Assembly (NCBI RefSeq): GCF_000021705.1
Contig: NC_012751.1
Span: forward strand, 1,848,006 to 1,912,005
Source of the DNA: Candidatus Hamiltonella defensa 5AT (Acyrthosiphon pisum)
GTDB lineage: Bacteria; Pseudomonadota; Gammaproteobacteria; Enterobacterales; Enterobacteriaceae
DNA length: 64,000 nucleotides
Direction of reading: 5' to 3'
Of the stretch, positions 48,477-57,725 are shown one piece after another. How positions within the stretch are numbered: the stretch's first letter is position 1; every line of letters starts with the position of its first letter. Below the pieces are notes generated by a model that saw only the letters and a list, made by a program, of their open reading frames with translations, ran no database searches and was not told the origin of the DNA. The position numbers and the translations under genes are program-made.

Positions 48477-49334
48477 ATGAAAGACAGCGATATTGTCAAA
48501 AAAAGGCATATGTTAGATAAACAACATATCAAACTCACTTACATCACTCATTTTTACTGCAATCAAGCCAATATCAATTCTGTAGAGTCTTTATTGAGAG
48601 AGTATGAAAACTACCCTGATGATATTAAAGACCAGGTTGAATTTGTGATTGTGGATGATTGCTCTCCATTAAAATACAAAGTAAATCATTTTGATCTCAA
48701 TATCACTTGGTTAAAAATCACTGAGGATATTGAATGGAATCAAGCCGGCGCAAGAAATTTAGGGGTTGTTTATGCAAAATCAGACAAAATTATTTTGATG
48801 GATCTCGATTGTAAACTGCCGGAAGACACCTTTAGATATCTGGTCAATGCAGGAAATCCTGAGCGATCTTTTTATCGGATTTATCGAACCGATCCTCAAA
48901 CAAAAAAAGCATGTAGAGGGCATCCGAATGTCTTCTTTTTATCCAGAGCAAGATTTTTCAGGCTGTACGGATACGATGAGGAATTTGCGGGTCATTATGG
49001 CGCTGAAGATTATCGTTTTGTCAAATTTCATAAAGATCATGGCTCAAAACCAAAATATCTGGCTAAAAAATTCAGGTGTATCGATCGCAATATAGATAGA
49101 GAAAAAAGTTATCATTCTTTGAACAGAGATCTTTCTCATAACACCCCCATAGATTTAAGAAAAAAGCTTGAAATCGCTCGATTCGGTAAAGAATACGGTC
49201 ATAGTCGAATCTTTCTGAACTTTACATGGTCTATTGATACTATTTATTCTCGAACAGCTCCGATTCCTGTTCAAAAAAGATGGTGGAGGCCATTATGGTG
49301 GTTCCGCTATTTGTTTAGATGTTTCTCTGTGTAA
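48477..49334 (+). CDS. Glycosyltransferase, GT-A type (family 2-like)
   Basis: 285 aa, ATG with AGGA 7 nt upstream. A GT-A nucleotide-sugar fold is visible: TYITHFYCNQANINSVESLL near 21, EFVIVDDCSPL near 57 (first Asp pair), WNQAGARNLGVVYAKSDKII near 92 and the metal-binding DxD as LMDLDCKLPED near 116. GHYGAEDYRFVKF near 177 matches the acceptor-site ED motif. C-terminus basic with aromatic residues, possibly membrane-attached (WWRPLWWFRYLFRCF). It immediately precedes an O-antigen ligase-like gene, so it probably adds a sugar to lipopolysaccharide or a related glycan. Donor and acceptor are unknown. Confidence 0.82.
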   Translation: MKDSDIVKKRHMLDKQHIKLTYITHFYCNQANINSVESLLREYENYPDDIKDQVEFVIVDDCSPLKYKVNHFDLNITWLKITEDIEWNQAGARNLGVVYAKSDKIILMDLDCKLPEDTFRYLVNAGNPERSFYRIYRTDPQTKKACRGHPNVFFLSRARFFRLYGYDEEFAGHYGAEDYRFVKFHKDHGSKPKYLAKKFRCIDRNIDREKSYHSLNRDLSHNTPIDLRKKLEIARFGKEYGHSRIFLNFTWSIDTIYSRTAPIPVQKRWWRPLWWFRYLFRCFSV

Positions 49335-49362
49335 AATACATTCTTTAAATTTAGGATCCTCA

Positions 49363-50616
49363 ATGATATTTTCCGCTCCATTTTTAAATTACTTTACACC
49401 TCAACACCGCTTCACTACATTTGCAACTGTGATCGCATTCTTGTTAGGTTTTTCTTTACCTACCTCTAATGTTTTAATGCATTTTTTGCTTGTATTGGCG
49501 TTACTCTGTGTTTTTTTGAGGCCTAATCGCCATTTCATAAAAATTTTAGCTAAAAATCCTCTTGTTTGGTTACCTGCTGTCTTGTTTTTATTGTTGCTTC
49601 TCTCACTCCTGACTCAGTACGATGTCTATGGAGTCAAGATGATCTATAAATACAAAAAACTATTATTTATTTTGCCCCTTTCTCTTTTTTTTTTAATGTC
49701 TCGATCGTTGTCCAAACAGTTTGTAAAAGGATTTTTATTAGCGAATGCCATTATTTTATTTACCAGTTTTCTCATCTGGGAATTTGATCTTCCGTTGGGC
49801 ACAGCCTACCTGAGCAATCCCACTGTTTTTAAGATGCATATCACCCAAAATTTTTTTATGGCCTTGGCCGTGCTGATCTGGTTGCAACAAACTTTTCATC
49901 ATAAAGGAATAAAATCTGGCGGGTATGCATTACTGACTTGCCTGGGGGTTTATAATATCTTTTTCATGGTGCAAGGTAGAACAGGGTATCTTGCTTTAGT
50001 AGTTGCTTTTTTTACCTGGATTTTTTTATCCTGCTCTAAAGTGCATCAATTGAGAATGATCATAGTTGCGCTTATTTTAGGCGCTGTTCTTGTCATTGTG
50101 CCGAATAAGGCAAACGTCCGTATGCATACTGCCATAAAAGAAATCCAAACCTGTTTGGCCGCATCACAGCCAAATTTACTTGAGGCCTGCGATACTTCAA
50201 TGGGCTTACGCACAATATTTGCATTACGTTCCTGGCAACTCATAAAGGAAGCGCCGATTTTAGGCCACGGTGCAGGTGCATTTGAGCATGTTTCTAAGCA
50301 AGGCAATTTCATCATTCATAATCCGCATAATGAATATTTAATTCAGACCCTTCAATCAGGATTGCTCGGGCTGACTGTTTTTCTTGTGTGGATGTGGTGT
50401 TTTTTTCGCTCGGCCTGTCAACACCCGAGTGAAATCAAGAATATGTTTATCGCGGTACTGATGAGTTATATGGCTTGCCATTTCTTTAATTCATTTTTGC
50501 TAGATTCTTCTGAAGGACATTTATTTGTGATTCTTACTGCGATATTAGCCAGTCGCTCTGTCCACTTTAAAACACCACATCACAATCAAAAAAACGTGGA
50601 TATCGGAATTCATTAA
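49363..50616 (+). CDS. waaL: O-antigen ligase/polymerase family membrane protein
   Basis: 417 aa from ATG 49363 (MIFSAPFLNYFTPQHRF) with AGGA 8 nt upstream; a longer start would run into the preceding gene. About eleven hydrophobic helices. The large periplasmic loop contains the WaaL signature area: ILGHGAGAFEHVSKQG near 297, and HNPHNEYLIQTLQSGLLGL near 318, with the conserved HNEYL histidine. The two related activities, WaaL ligase and Wzy polymerase, cannot be separated on this evidence. The symbol is given because of the HNxxL pattern and the pairing with a glycosyltransferase. Confidence 0.78.
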   Translation: MIFSAPFLNYFTPQHRFTTFATVIAFLLGFSLPTSNVLMHFLLVLALLCVFLRPNRHFIKILAKNPLVWLPAVLFLLLLLSLLTQYDVYGVKMIYKYKKLLFILPLSLFFLMSRSLSKQFVKGFLLANAIILFTSFLIWEFDLPLGTAYLSNPTVFKMHITQNFFMALAVLIWLQQTFHHKGIKSGGYALLTCLGVYNIFFMVQGRTGYLALVVAFFTWIFLSCSKVHQLRMIIVALILGAVLVIVPNKANVRMHTAIKEIQTCLAASQPNLLEACDTSMGLRTIFALRSWQLIKEAPILGHGAGAFEHVSKQGNFIIHNPHNEYLIQTLQSGLLGLTVFLVWMWCFFRSACQHPSEIKNMFIAVLMSYMACHFFNSFLLDSSEGHLFVILTAILASRSVHFKTPHHNQKNVDIGIH

Positions 50617-50670
50617 CATGAATGATGTTACGTTCATTTTTATTCCCATGAAATCAATAGTGAATTGACG

Positions 50671-51327
50671 ATGACTCAAGATGAAATGAAAAAAGCCGTC
50701 AGTTTGGTGGCTTTAAATTATGTAAAATCGGACATGATAGTCGGAATAGGAACAGGTTCAACGGTCACCCACTTTATTCATGCTCTAGGCTCCATCAAAG
50801 AACTCGTCAAAGGAGCCGTTTCCAGCTCTGAGGATTCCACCAGAAAACTCAACAATATCGGTATTCCTGTTCTAGATACCAATGAGGTAGATATTATTGA
50901 TATCTACGTAGACAGTGCTGATGAAGTCAATCACCATAAGCAGATGATCAAAGGAGGAGGCGCGGCATTGACTCGTGAAAAAGTCATTTCGAGCATGGCG
51001 AAAAAATTTATTTGTATTGTGGACCATACAAAAAAAGTCAACATATTAGGTCAATTCCCCTTACCAATCGAAGTGATCCCAATGGCGCGCTCTTATGTCG
51101 CTCGTGAGCTAGTAAAACTAAGGGGATTACCCGAATATCGCCAAGGGGTAATCACCGATAATGCGAATATTATATTGGATGTCCGCCATTTAAATATGGC
51201 CCATCCCATCCATTTGGAAAATAAAATTAATGCAATTGCAGGGGTCGTCACCGTAGGGCTATTTGCACTTCGGCCAGCAGACCTTGTTTTAATTGCAACA
51301 TCCAATACTGTCGAAATCATGGAGTGA
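50671..51327 (+). CDS. rpiA: Ribose-5-phosphate isomerase A
   Basis: 218 aa from ATG 50671 (MTQDEMKKAV); a TTG two codons upstream is not favoured. It interconverts ribose-5-phosphate and ribulose-5-phosphate, feeding Prs and nucleotide synthesis. VGIGTGSTVTHFIHAL near 25, the catalytic DSADEVN near 84 with the active Asp and Lys in MIKGGGAALTREK near 93, and ITDNANIILDVR near 165. It is followed by serA after 6 nt. The same pair is adjacent but divergently arranged in E. coli, whereas here they are in tandem. Confidence 0.95.
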   Translation: MTQDEMKKAVSLVALNYVKSDMIVGIGTGSTVTHFIHALGSIKELVKGAVSSSEDSTRKLNNIGIPVLDTNEVDIIDIYVDSADEVNHHKQMIKGGGAALTREKVISSMAKKFICIVDHTKKVNILGQFPLPIEVIPMARSYVARELVKLRGLPEYRQGVITDNANIILDVRHLNMAHPIHLENKINAIAGVVTVGLFALRPADLVLIATSNTVEIME

Positions 51328-51333
51328 TATCTT

Positions 51334-52575
51334 TTGGCAACATTGTCACCTGAAAAAAGCGAAATTAAATTTTTATTACTAGAAGGGGTTCATCAAACTG
51401 CTGTCGATCATTTAAAAGCAGAAGGTTATTCTCATATTGAATATCATCAAGGGGTATTAGATAAGCTTTCATTGAAAGCGGCCATTCGTGATACTCATTT
51501 TATAGGCATTCGTTCACGAACGGAGCTCTGCGAAGATATTTTTGCCTCTGCAGAAAAACTTATCTCAGTGGGATGTTTTTGTATTGGTACTAACCATGTT
51601 GATCTGAATGCTGCAGCAAAAAAGGGGATTCCCATTTTTAATGCGCCTTTTTCAAATACTCGTTCAGTGGCAGAAATGGCATTAGGTGAATTATTCATCA
51701 TTTTGAGAGGGATCCCGGCTGCCAATGCAAAAGCACATCGGGGTGAATGGTACAAGCAATCTTCAAGTTCTTATGAAGTACGAGGTAAAAAGTTAGGCAT
51801 CATAGGCTATGGCCGTATCGGCATGCAATTAGGGATTTTGGCAGAAAGTGTCGGGTTGCAAGTTTTTTTCTATGATATAGAGCAAAAATTGCGGGTGGGC
51901 AATGCTCAACAAGTCGCTGATCTTCGCGATTTGTTAAACATCAGCGATGTGATCAGCTTGCATGTTCCAGAAACAGCCATGACTGAAAATATGATCTCAG
52001 ATAAGGAATTGGCTCAAATGAAACGGGGAACACTCCTCATCAATACGTCACGTGGTAAGGTCGTTAATATTGATGCTCTATACAATGCTTTAAAAAATCA
52101 GCATCTGGCGGGAGCAGCCATAGACGTTTTTCCTGAAGAGCCTTCCAGTAGAGACGAACCTTTTCAGTCGAAGCTTCGTGAATTTGATAATGTGATCCTG
52201 ACTCCTCATATCGCTGGATCAATAGAAGAAGCCCAAAAAAATATCGGCAATGAAGTAGCAGTGAAGCTGATGAAATATTACGATAATGGCTCTACACTTT
52301 CTTCTGTGAATTTTCCGCACGTCTCTTTGCCTTATCATCGCAAAAACACCCACCGCTTATTACATATTTATCAAAATCGTCCTGGTATTTTAAATCGCAT
52401 CCATCAAATTTTTCTTGAGCAAAAAATAAGAATTTCAAATCAATATTTGCAAACAAATGCGCAAGTCGGCTATGTGATGATTGATGTTGAAACTCAGACA
52501 TCCGATAAAATAAAAGAAACAGCGCGTTTAATGAAGGAGATCGACGGGACGATTAAATTGCGGTTATTATTTTAA
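51334..52575 (+). CDS. serA: D-3-phosphoglycerate dehydrogenase
   Basis: 413 aa (E. coli 410). First step of serine synthesis: 3-phosphoglycerate to 3-phosphohydroxypyruvate. It starts with TTG at 51334, behind GGAG 9 nt upstream and 6 nt after rpiA; MATLSPEKSEIKFLLLEGVH lines up with the family N-terminus. NAD site GKKLGIIGYGRIGMQLGILA near 150; catalytic Arg in NTSRGKVVN near 235, Glu in DVFPEEPSS near 268 and His in LTPHIAGS near 290. The C-terminal ACT domain (about 335-413), which binds serine for feedback control, is present, with HIYQNRPGIL near 348. fau is convergent, 13 nt away. Confidence 0.96.
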   Translation: MATLSPEKSEIKFLLLEGVHQTAVDHLKAEGYSHIEYHQGVLDKLSLKAAIRDTHFIGIRSRTELCEDIFASAEKLISVGCFCIGTNHVDLNAAAKKGIPIFNAPFSNTRSVAEMALGELFIILRGIPAANAKAHRGEWYKQSSSSYEVRGKKLGIIGYGRIGMQLGILAESVGLQVFFYDIEQKLRVGNAQQVADLRDLLNISDVISLHVPETAMTENMISDKELAQMKRGTLLINTSRGKVVNIDALYNALKNQHLAGAAIDVFPEEPSSRDEPFQSKLREFDNVILTPHIAGSIEEAQKNIGNEVAVKLMKYYDNGSTLSSVNFPHVSLPYHRKNTHRLLHIYQNRPGILNRIHQIFLEQKIRISNQYLQTNAQVGYVMIDVETQTSDKIKETARLMKEIDGTIKLRLLF

Positions 52576-52588
52576 AAAACAGGCTGAA

Positions 52589-53200
52589 TTAAGATGGCCT
52601 CTGCCAGATTTTGCTCGGTGTCATAATCTCTGGCAGTGGAATATCCCACTTAGCGATAGGAAAATTATTCACCCGTTGACAATCATGTGCTAAACCAATT
52701 GGATATGGGCCTTTTGATACAGCCTTTTGAAGGGTTCGGTCATAAAATCCTCCTCCCATACCTAAACGCTGTCCATTTTTATCAAAAGCCACTAATGGCA
52801 CAAACAGGATATTGAGCTTTTCAAAAGGTATTACCTGTGTCGGCTCTAATGGCGGTTCAAAAATATTCCATTTGTTCCTGATCAGAGGCGTGCTTTTATG
52901 ATAGGGGACAAACAGCAAATGAGCTTCCAGAACAGGATCCACTACGGGTAAATACACTTTTTTGTTCTGTTGCCAAAGATATTCGATGAGAGGCTGTGTA
53001 GGAATTTCACCGTCAAAAGAAAGAAAAACACCGATATGTTGTGCGAGAGAGATTTTTTCATGTATCGATACATGTTGAATTACGGATTGTACCGCTGATC
53101 TTTGTTTTTCTTCACTCAATAAGCGTCGATGCTCACGCATTTGAGATCGAATTTTTTGTCTAAGAAGAAGATTCTCTTCTGTCAGAGGAAAATTTATCAA
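52589..53200 (-). CDS. fau: 5-formyltetrahydrofolate cyclo-ligase
   Basis: 203 aa if the TTG at 53200 is used, or 183 aa from ATG 53140 (MREHRRLLSEEKQR), which aligns with the start of short E. coli annotations; the choice is open because neither has a strong ribosome site. It converts 5-formyl-THF to 5,10-methenyl-THF. GVFLSFDGEIPTQPLIEYLW near 62, and the ATP/folate block VAFDKNGQRLGMGGGFYDRTL near 138. It sits downstream of the 6S RNA gene on the same strand, as in E. coli, where the two are co-transcribed. Confidence 0.93.
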   Translation of the reverse strand: MINFPLTEENLLLRQKIRSQMREHRRLLSEEKQRSAVQSVIQHVSIHEKISLAQHIGVFLSFDGEIPTQPLIEYLWQQNKKVYLPVVDPVLEAHLLFVPYHKSTPLIRNKWNIFEPPLEPTQVIPFEKLNILFVPLVAFDKNGQRLGMGGGFYDRTLQKAVSKGPYPIGLAHDCQRVNNFPIAKWDIPLPEIMTPSKIWQRPS

Positions 53201-53366
53201 TATGACCGAACACCTATACCCAGTAAACCTGCAAGTACTGATTTTTAAATTAATTAAATAATCAGTAATTTTTTATTAAAAATAATAATTTTAGACACGA
53301 TTGGGGTATTTTATTTTTTCACCATTGTGAATGGCTATCACTATATAGCGTATCAATAAATTAAAA

Positions 53367-53548
53367 GGGGTCTCCAAGATGCCGCTGCGAGCTTTGGCCC
53401 TTGAACCCTTGGTTCAAGGTGAATATAGCGTCATAACCTTTAGGCTTCCTGGCGAACCAAGCATGCTCACGAGTTAAGAACACCATATTTTTTTATATTC
53501 AATATCGGCTCAGGGGACTGACCCGCTGGCAAACATCCTAGAGATATA
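53367..53548 (-). ncRNA. ssrS: 6S RNA
   Basis: About 182 nt on the minus strand between zapA and fau, the E. coli position. Recognisable blocks: 5' atatctctaggatgtttgcc, then gtcagtcccctgagccgata, gtgagcatgcttggttcgcc, attcaccttgaaccaagggt, and 3' gcggcatcttggagacccc. The closing stem pairs the two ends and the centre is the open bubble that mimics a promoter and holds sigma-70 RNA polymerase in stationary phase. Ends are set by pairing and by comparison with E. coli. Confidence 0.93.
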
Positions 53549-53624
53549 TTGTCGTACTGATTTAAAAATTAACTAAAAGACAAAAAAATTGTGCTGCAAG
53601 AAGCTCAAAACCATTATCTTTTAT

Positions 53625-53960
53625 TTATTCAAACGGTGAAGCCGTTATTTTCGACACAGAAACCTGATCACACAAAGCGTCATCGATGGTTTTTTGAAGT
53701 AATCTCATACGTTCATCCATGCTGGATGCAAACGAACAGGCTTTCGTTTTTTCTTGATTCAATTCGTAACAAAGATTCAAGGCAATAACAAAAACCAGCT
53801 GCTCAGCTCCAATGGCCTTCGTACGCATTTTGAAATCTTGAAACCGTTGATTTAGCTCTTCTGCCGCTTCATGTAAATCTTTTTTTTGTTCTTCCGGACA
53901 ATTCACTCGGATTAAACGACCAAAAACTTCAATATCCACGGGTTGTAGTTCTACAGACAT
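53625..53960 (-). CDS. zapA: Cell division protein ZapA
   Basis: 111 aa (E. coli 109). It bundles FtsZ filaments at the division ring. VDIEVFGRLIRVNCPEEQKK at the start, AEQLVFVIALNLCYELNQEK near 52, and a coiled-coil C-terminus SSMDERMRLLQKTIDDAL. It lies upstream of 6S RNA and fau on the same strand. ygfB, pepP and ubiH, which separate zapA from ubiI in E. coli, are not here. Confidence 0.94.
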   Translation of the reverse strand: MSVELQPVDIEVFGRLIRVNCPEEQKKDLHEAAEELNQRFQDFKMRTKAIGAEQLVFVIALNLCYELNQEKTKACSFASSMDERMRLLQKTIDDALCDQVSVSKITASPFE

Positions 53961-54181
53961 ACTTGCGTTTTTGCCTCGTTTTTCTATGAAGTCGCTCAGT
54001 TAAAGTGTCGGAAACATGTTTCAATCAATATCTGAATTTTTTCAATATGTATTATTCAGTATTCACTTAAGTAATCATATTTTATTTAAAACAATAATCA
54101 AGGATTTTCAATGCCGAGAAAGAAAGCGGGTTAAATATAGTATTGTTAGGCTCCTAATACTTGCGCTCCTTACCAAAAAAA

Positions 54182-54505
54182 CTACCCGATCACCGCAACA
54201 CCAATGACTCTATGAAGATTATCTGTCTTTAAAATTACGTCTTGTTCCGACAGAAATGCATCATATATAATTTTCCATCTGATACCATTAGATGCATCTT
54301 TAAATTGCACGCAATAATTATTCCCATCTTCATTTCGAAGAACAAAATTCGAGACAGGCCATTCATCTTTATCGATAAATTTTATAATTCTGCCTACCAA
54401 GATCATATCTTTGCCTTCAACAGAAGCGCATTCCAGGTCATTTGCTAGATTGGCAAACAATTTCAATGGTAAAATCATCATCATGATAAATTGAATATAT
54501 CTCAT
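54182..54505 (-). CDS. Small exported protein of unknown function
   Basis: 107 aa. MRYIQFIMMMILPLKLFANL looks like a signal peptide, cleaved after FA-N about 18/19. The mature part (about 88 residues) is mixed alpha/beta, with one pair of Cys (near 26 and 69) that could form a disulfide. Family not recognised. ATG is preceded by aaggaaggaac, a strong ribosome site, which supports it as a real gene. It stands alone between zapA and ygfZ. Confidence 0.65.
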   Translation of the reverse strand: MRYIQFIMMMILPLKLFANLANDLECASVEGKDMILVGRIIKFIDKDEWPVSNFVLRNEDGNNYCVQFKDASNGIRWKIIYDAFLSEQDVILKTDNLHRVIGVAVIG

Positions 54506-54626
54506 GGGTTCCTTCCTTTTTTTAGAAAAAATACATCGTTCGTTAATGAAAAATTACTTTTTAAATAAAAAACAGTTTTTAGTAAAACGGCTCAATAATG
54601 CAGGAATAAGTGGCTAAGGATATCAT

Positions 54627-55637
54627 ATGATCTATCAATCTTTATTTTCTCACCAAGCTTCTTTACCTTCTGAGCAGTTACCATTCACTGTGATTTTGCT
54701 CAATGACTGGGGGTTGATCAGAGTCACAGGAAAAGATCGAGTGAAATATCTTCAAGGGCAAATCACTCTAGATGTTCCCCTATTGAAGGAAAATCAACAT
54801 ATCTTAGGGGCACATTGTGATCCTAAAGGAAAAATATTAAGCACGGTACGCTTGTTTCATTATTTAAAAGGCCTGGCTTTTATCACTCGGAAAAGCCTAT
54901 TACATGATGAACTAATGGAACTTAGAAAGTATGCTGTCTTTTCTAAAGTGGAGATAGACATCGCTGAAAGCACCGTTTTATTAGGGATAGCAGGTGATCA
55001 AGCAAGAAAAGTATTGAAAAACTGCTTTGAAAAATTACCGACAGAAACGGAGCCTGTTGTGCACGAAGATGATTACAGTCTATTGCATTTCTCTTCACCC
55101 AGAGAACGCTTTTTGCTGGTATCACAAGCGTTCAAAGAGGGTGATTTTTTGATCCAGAAACTCCAAGATCAAGCCGTATTTAGAAGCAGTGAACAATGGC
55201 TAGCATTAGATATTGAATCGGGTTTCCCTATTATAGACGCGAAAAATAAAACGCAATTTATTCCTCAGGCTGCCAATTTGAAGGCTTTAGGGGGGATCAG
55301 CTTTACCAAAGGTTGTTATACAGGGCAGGAAGTCGTCGCAAGAACAGAATATAGGGGCGTGAATAAAAAAGCGCTTTATTGGCTGACAGGCAAAGCATGT
55401 CGGGTCCCTGATGTGGGTGAAGCTCTCGAAATTCAGATGGAAGAGGACTACCGAAGAACCGGTGTTGTGTTGGCAGCCGTAAAACTTCAAGATGGCAGTT
55501 TATGGGTGCAGGCGATATTAAATCATGATTTCCAGAAAGACTCCATATTGAGGGTTAAAGGTGATGAGAACGGGAGGCTAATGATATCTCATAGATCTTT
55601 TAAAAAATTTGAACCTTCATCTAATCCCATAGCGTGA
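54627..55637 (+). CDS. ygfZ: Folate-binding Fe-S/tRNA-modification factor YgfZ
   Basis: 336 aa (E. coli 326). YgfZ helps make or repair certain Fe-S enzymes such as MiaB with a folate cofactor. DRVKYLQGQITLDV near 38; the signature KGCYTGQEVVARTEYRG near 230, containing the conserved Cys. It is related to the GcvT fold. The last 49 nt overlap the end of the convergent ubiI. Confidence 0.94.
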   Translation: MIYQSLFSHQASLPSEQLPFTVILLNDWGLIRVTGKDRVKYLQGQITLDVPLLKENQHILGAHCDPKGKILSTVRLFHYLKGLAFITRKSLLHDELMELRKYAVFSKVEIDIAESTVLLGIAGDQARKVLKNCFEKLPTETEPVVHEDDYSLLHFSSPRERFLLVSQAFKEGDFLIQKLQDQAVFRSSEQWLALDIESGFPIIDAKNKTQFIPQAANLKALGGISFTKGCYTGQEVVARTEYRGVNKKALYWLTGKACRVPDVGEALEIQMEEDYRRTGVVLAAVKLQDGSLWVQAILNHDFQKDSILRVKGDENGRLMISHRSFKKFEPSSNPIA

Positions 55638-56803
55638 TGAAAAAATTTTGATTTAATGCTCGGACATTGATTGACCAGACTGATTCCCGTATTACGGATC
55701 CACTTTTTAATAGGCTTATCTCCTGAAAATAATACACCGAAACCCTGCATGGCAGCTAACATGAAAGCCGCGCTTTGCTTTCGCTGACGTTCATAACGAC
55801 GTAAATAAGGATAATGCCCGATTTCTTTGCCTTGCGTTTTCAAGCGTTGTATTTCTGAAATTAACTCTGCGACATCCATAAAACCCAAATTAACACCTTG
55901 CCCTGCCAGAGGATGAATGGTATGAGCTGAATCACCGACCAATACCAGACGATGAGCTGCAAAGCTACGTGCATAACGAGCTTTTAATGGGAAAGTCTGT
56001 CTTTGCCCTTGAAGTTCGCAGAGCCCTAAACGCATATCAAAGGCGACCGCCAAAGATTGATTAAATTGTGCTTCAGGACATTGTAAGAAATGAGTCGATT
56101 GATTAAAAGGCAATGACCATACAATAGAACTTAAATGCGCCTCCTCTAAGGGTAAAAAAGCCAAAATTCCATCCTCATAAAAAATTTGGCGAGCCGTTTG
56201 CTGATGAGGTTGTTCAGTCCGAATCACAGCGACTAATGCATGTTGATGATAGTCCCAAAAAGTAACAGGGATCGCTGAATATTGACGCAACCATGAATGG
56301 GCCCCGTCCGCTGCAACAACGAGGCGAGCGCTCAACAAACGCCCATCCGCCAAGGTTACAAAAGCGGCATCTTCACTCCAGGCCACCTGTTGAAAATGGG
56401 CAGGGGCCAATAAAGTGATATGATCTGACTCAGTGGCCTTTTGCCAAAGTGCTTGCTCAATAGCCTGATTTTCAATGATGTAACCAAGATGATGACAACC
56501 CTGCTCCTGAGCGTGAAAAAAGATTTTCCCGAAGCTATCTTTATCCCAAACTTCCATACTGGTGTAAGCGCAGGCGCCCTGCACCAAAATTTGATCCCAA
56601 ATGCCTATATACTTAAGCAATTGTTCGCTCGCTGCATGAATAGCAGATACGCGTAAAGCCTTATCCCTCGAAAAAAGAGTTTTTTTGTGCTCTAGTGAAT
56701 CCTTTTCCAAAAGAGCAACACTCAAGCCTGTACCCTTTAGGCCACAAGCCAAAGCCAAACCCACCATGCCACCACCAGCAATAACAATATCAACAGATTG
56801 CAT
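55589..56803 (-). CDS. ubiI: 2-octaprenylphenol hydroxylase (FAD monooxygenase)
   Basis: 404 aa flavoprotein hydroxylase of ubiquinone synthesis; UbiI (VisC) adds the C5 hydroxyl. FAD site IVIAGGGMVGLALACGL near 6, DG motif VVAADGAHSWLRQ near 160 and the second FAD motif LVLVGDSAHTIHPLAGQGVN near 285. The overall sequence follows E. coli VisC (MEVWDKDSFG, YLRRYERQRK, SAAFMLAAMQGF) more than UbiH or UbiF, which supports the name. The C-terminus overlaps ygfZ by 49 nt. Presence of ubiquinone genes fits respiratory metabolism. Confidence 0.92.
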   Translation of the reverse strand: MQSVDIVIAGGGMVGLALACGLKGTGLSVALLEKDSLEHKKTLFSRDKALRVSAIHAASEQLLKYIGIWDQILVQGACAYTSMEVWDKDSFGKIFFHAQEQGCHHLGYIIENQAIEQALWQKATESDHITLLAPAHFQQVAWSEDAAFVTLADGRLLSARLVVAADGAHSWLRQYSAIPVTFWDYHQHALVAVIRTEQPHQQTARQIFYEDGILAFLPLEEAHLSSIVWSLPFNQSTHFLQCPEAQFNQSLAVAFDMRLGLCELQGQRQTFPLKARYARSFAAHRLVLVGDSAHTIHPLAGQGVNLGFMDVAELISEIQRLKTQGKEIGHYPYLRRYERQRKQSAAFMLAAMQGFGVLFSGDKPIKKWIRNTGISLVNQCPSIKSKFFHHAMGLDEGSNFLKDL

Positions 56804-57008
56804 CTATTTTTTCTCCTTTGCCGATTTATTAAACCTCTTATAACAATAATGAAGTCTGTGAATTAAAAACGAACGCGTACAGAATCGAGCGTGTGAATAA
56901 TTCAGTGGGATTGTAATCAATAGTTGAATTTTTATAGAATAAAACTTAAATAGTATTCAATTTGAATTCTTACCTCTATTTTTTTATAAAACGTGGCATT
57001 TTTTAAAA

Positions 57009-57533
57009 ATGATGAAAAATCGATCTTTATTAACAAAACAGGAATCTATTCTTTTCAGAAAATCGATAAAGGGTACGAAAAAACTACATCAGGATACTGT
57101 TTTTCATTCTCATTTTGAACGATCCAAAATAAATGAAACAAAAGCAATACGCTTCCGACAAGAACAAATGAATACTATCTCTTATTTTTCTGATCAATGC
57201 CCGGTATTTTGGAAGGAGGGGGAACCAGTTGAATATATTCAGCCAGATATTGAGCTGAATGAAATTTCAAAACTGATGAAAGAAGATTACCTTCCCGATA
57301 TATTGCTTGATTTGCACGGATTAACGCAAAGACAAGCCAAAGAAGCATTAGGCAGTTTAATCGCTTACAAACGCCAAAAAATAGAATGTGTCAATGTAAT
57401 ACACGGCTACGGGCGAAATATTTTAAAAAAAAATACTCCCTTATGGCTTATGCAGCATCCTAAGGTATTGGCTTTTCACCAAGCGCCAAGAAGGTGGGGT
57501 GGATCTGCCGCTTTATTGGTACTCATCAAATAG
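57009..57533 (+). CDS. smrB: Smr-domain ribosome-rescue endonuclease
   Basis: 174 aa (E. coli YfcN/SmrB 183). SmrB cuts mRNA between collided ribosomes. The N-terminal tail has LFRKSIKGTKKLHQDTVFHS; the Smr domain about 92-174 begins LLDLHGLTQRQAKEAL (DLHG motif) and carries VIHGYGRNILKKNTPLWLMQHP, with the HGxG and the LxxHP region, and ends GGSAALLVLIK. The start is ATG ATG; either may be used. The neighbouring genes are ubiI (upstream, opposite strand) and prs. Confidence 0.94.
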   Translation: MMKNRSLLTKQESILFRKSIKGTKKLHQDTVFHSHFERSKINETKAIRFRQEQMNTISYFSDQCPVFWKEGEPVEYIQPDIELNEISKLMKEDYLPDILLDLHGLTQRQAKEALGSLIAYKRQKIECVNVIHGYGRNILKKNTPLWLMQHPKVLAFHQAPRRWGGSAALLVLIK

Positions 57534-57725
57534 ACAGCATCTTATAATTGATTAAAAATATCAATTAACTAAACCGCTTTGCTGACCTTACTTCGCCCCT
57601 CTTTTTGCTCATTGTTTTCATAAGTTCCAGAGCGTGTCGCCTTTAAACAGTTTACAAATTCAATTAACACCACAATTAAATCAGGTTAACATATATTTCT
57701 TTTGCTCTTAGCTGAGGTTTTTCCC

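Noticed and set aside
54016..54207. Plus-strand ORF of 63 codons between zapA and the small exported protein.
   Set aside because: No ribosome site, no similarity, and its end is antisense to the exported protein gene. AT-rich hydrophobic translation is expected by chance.
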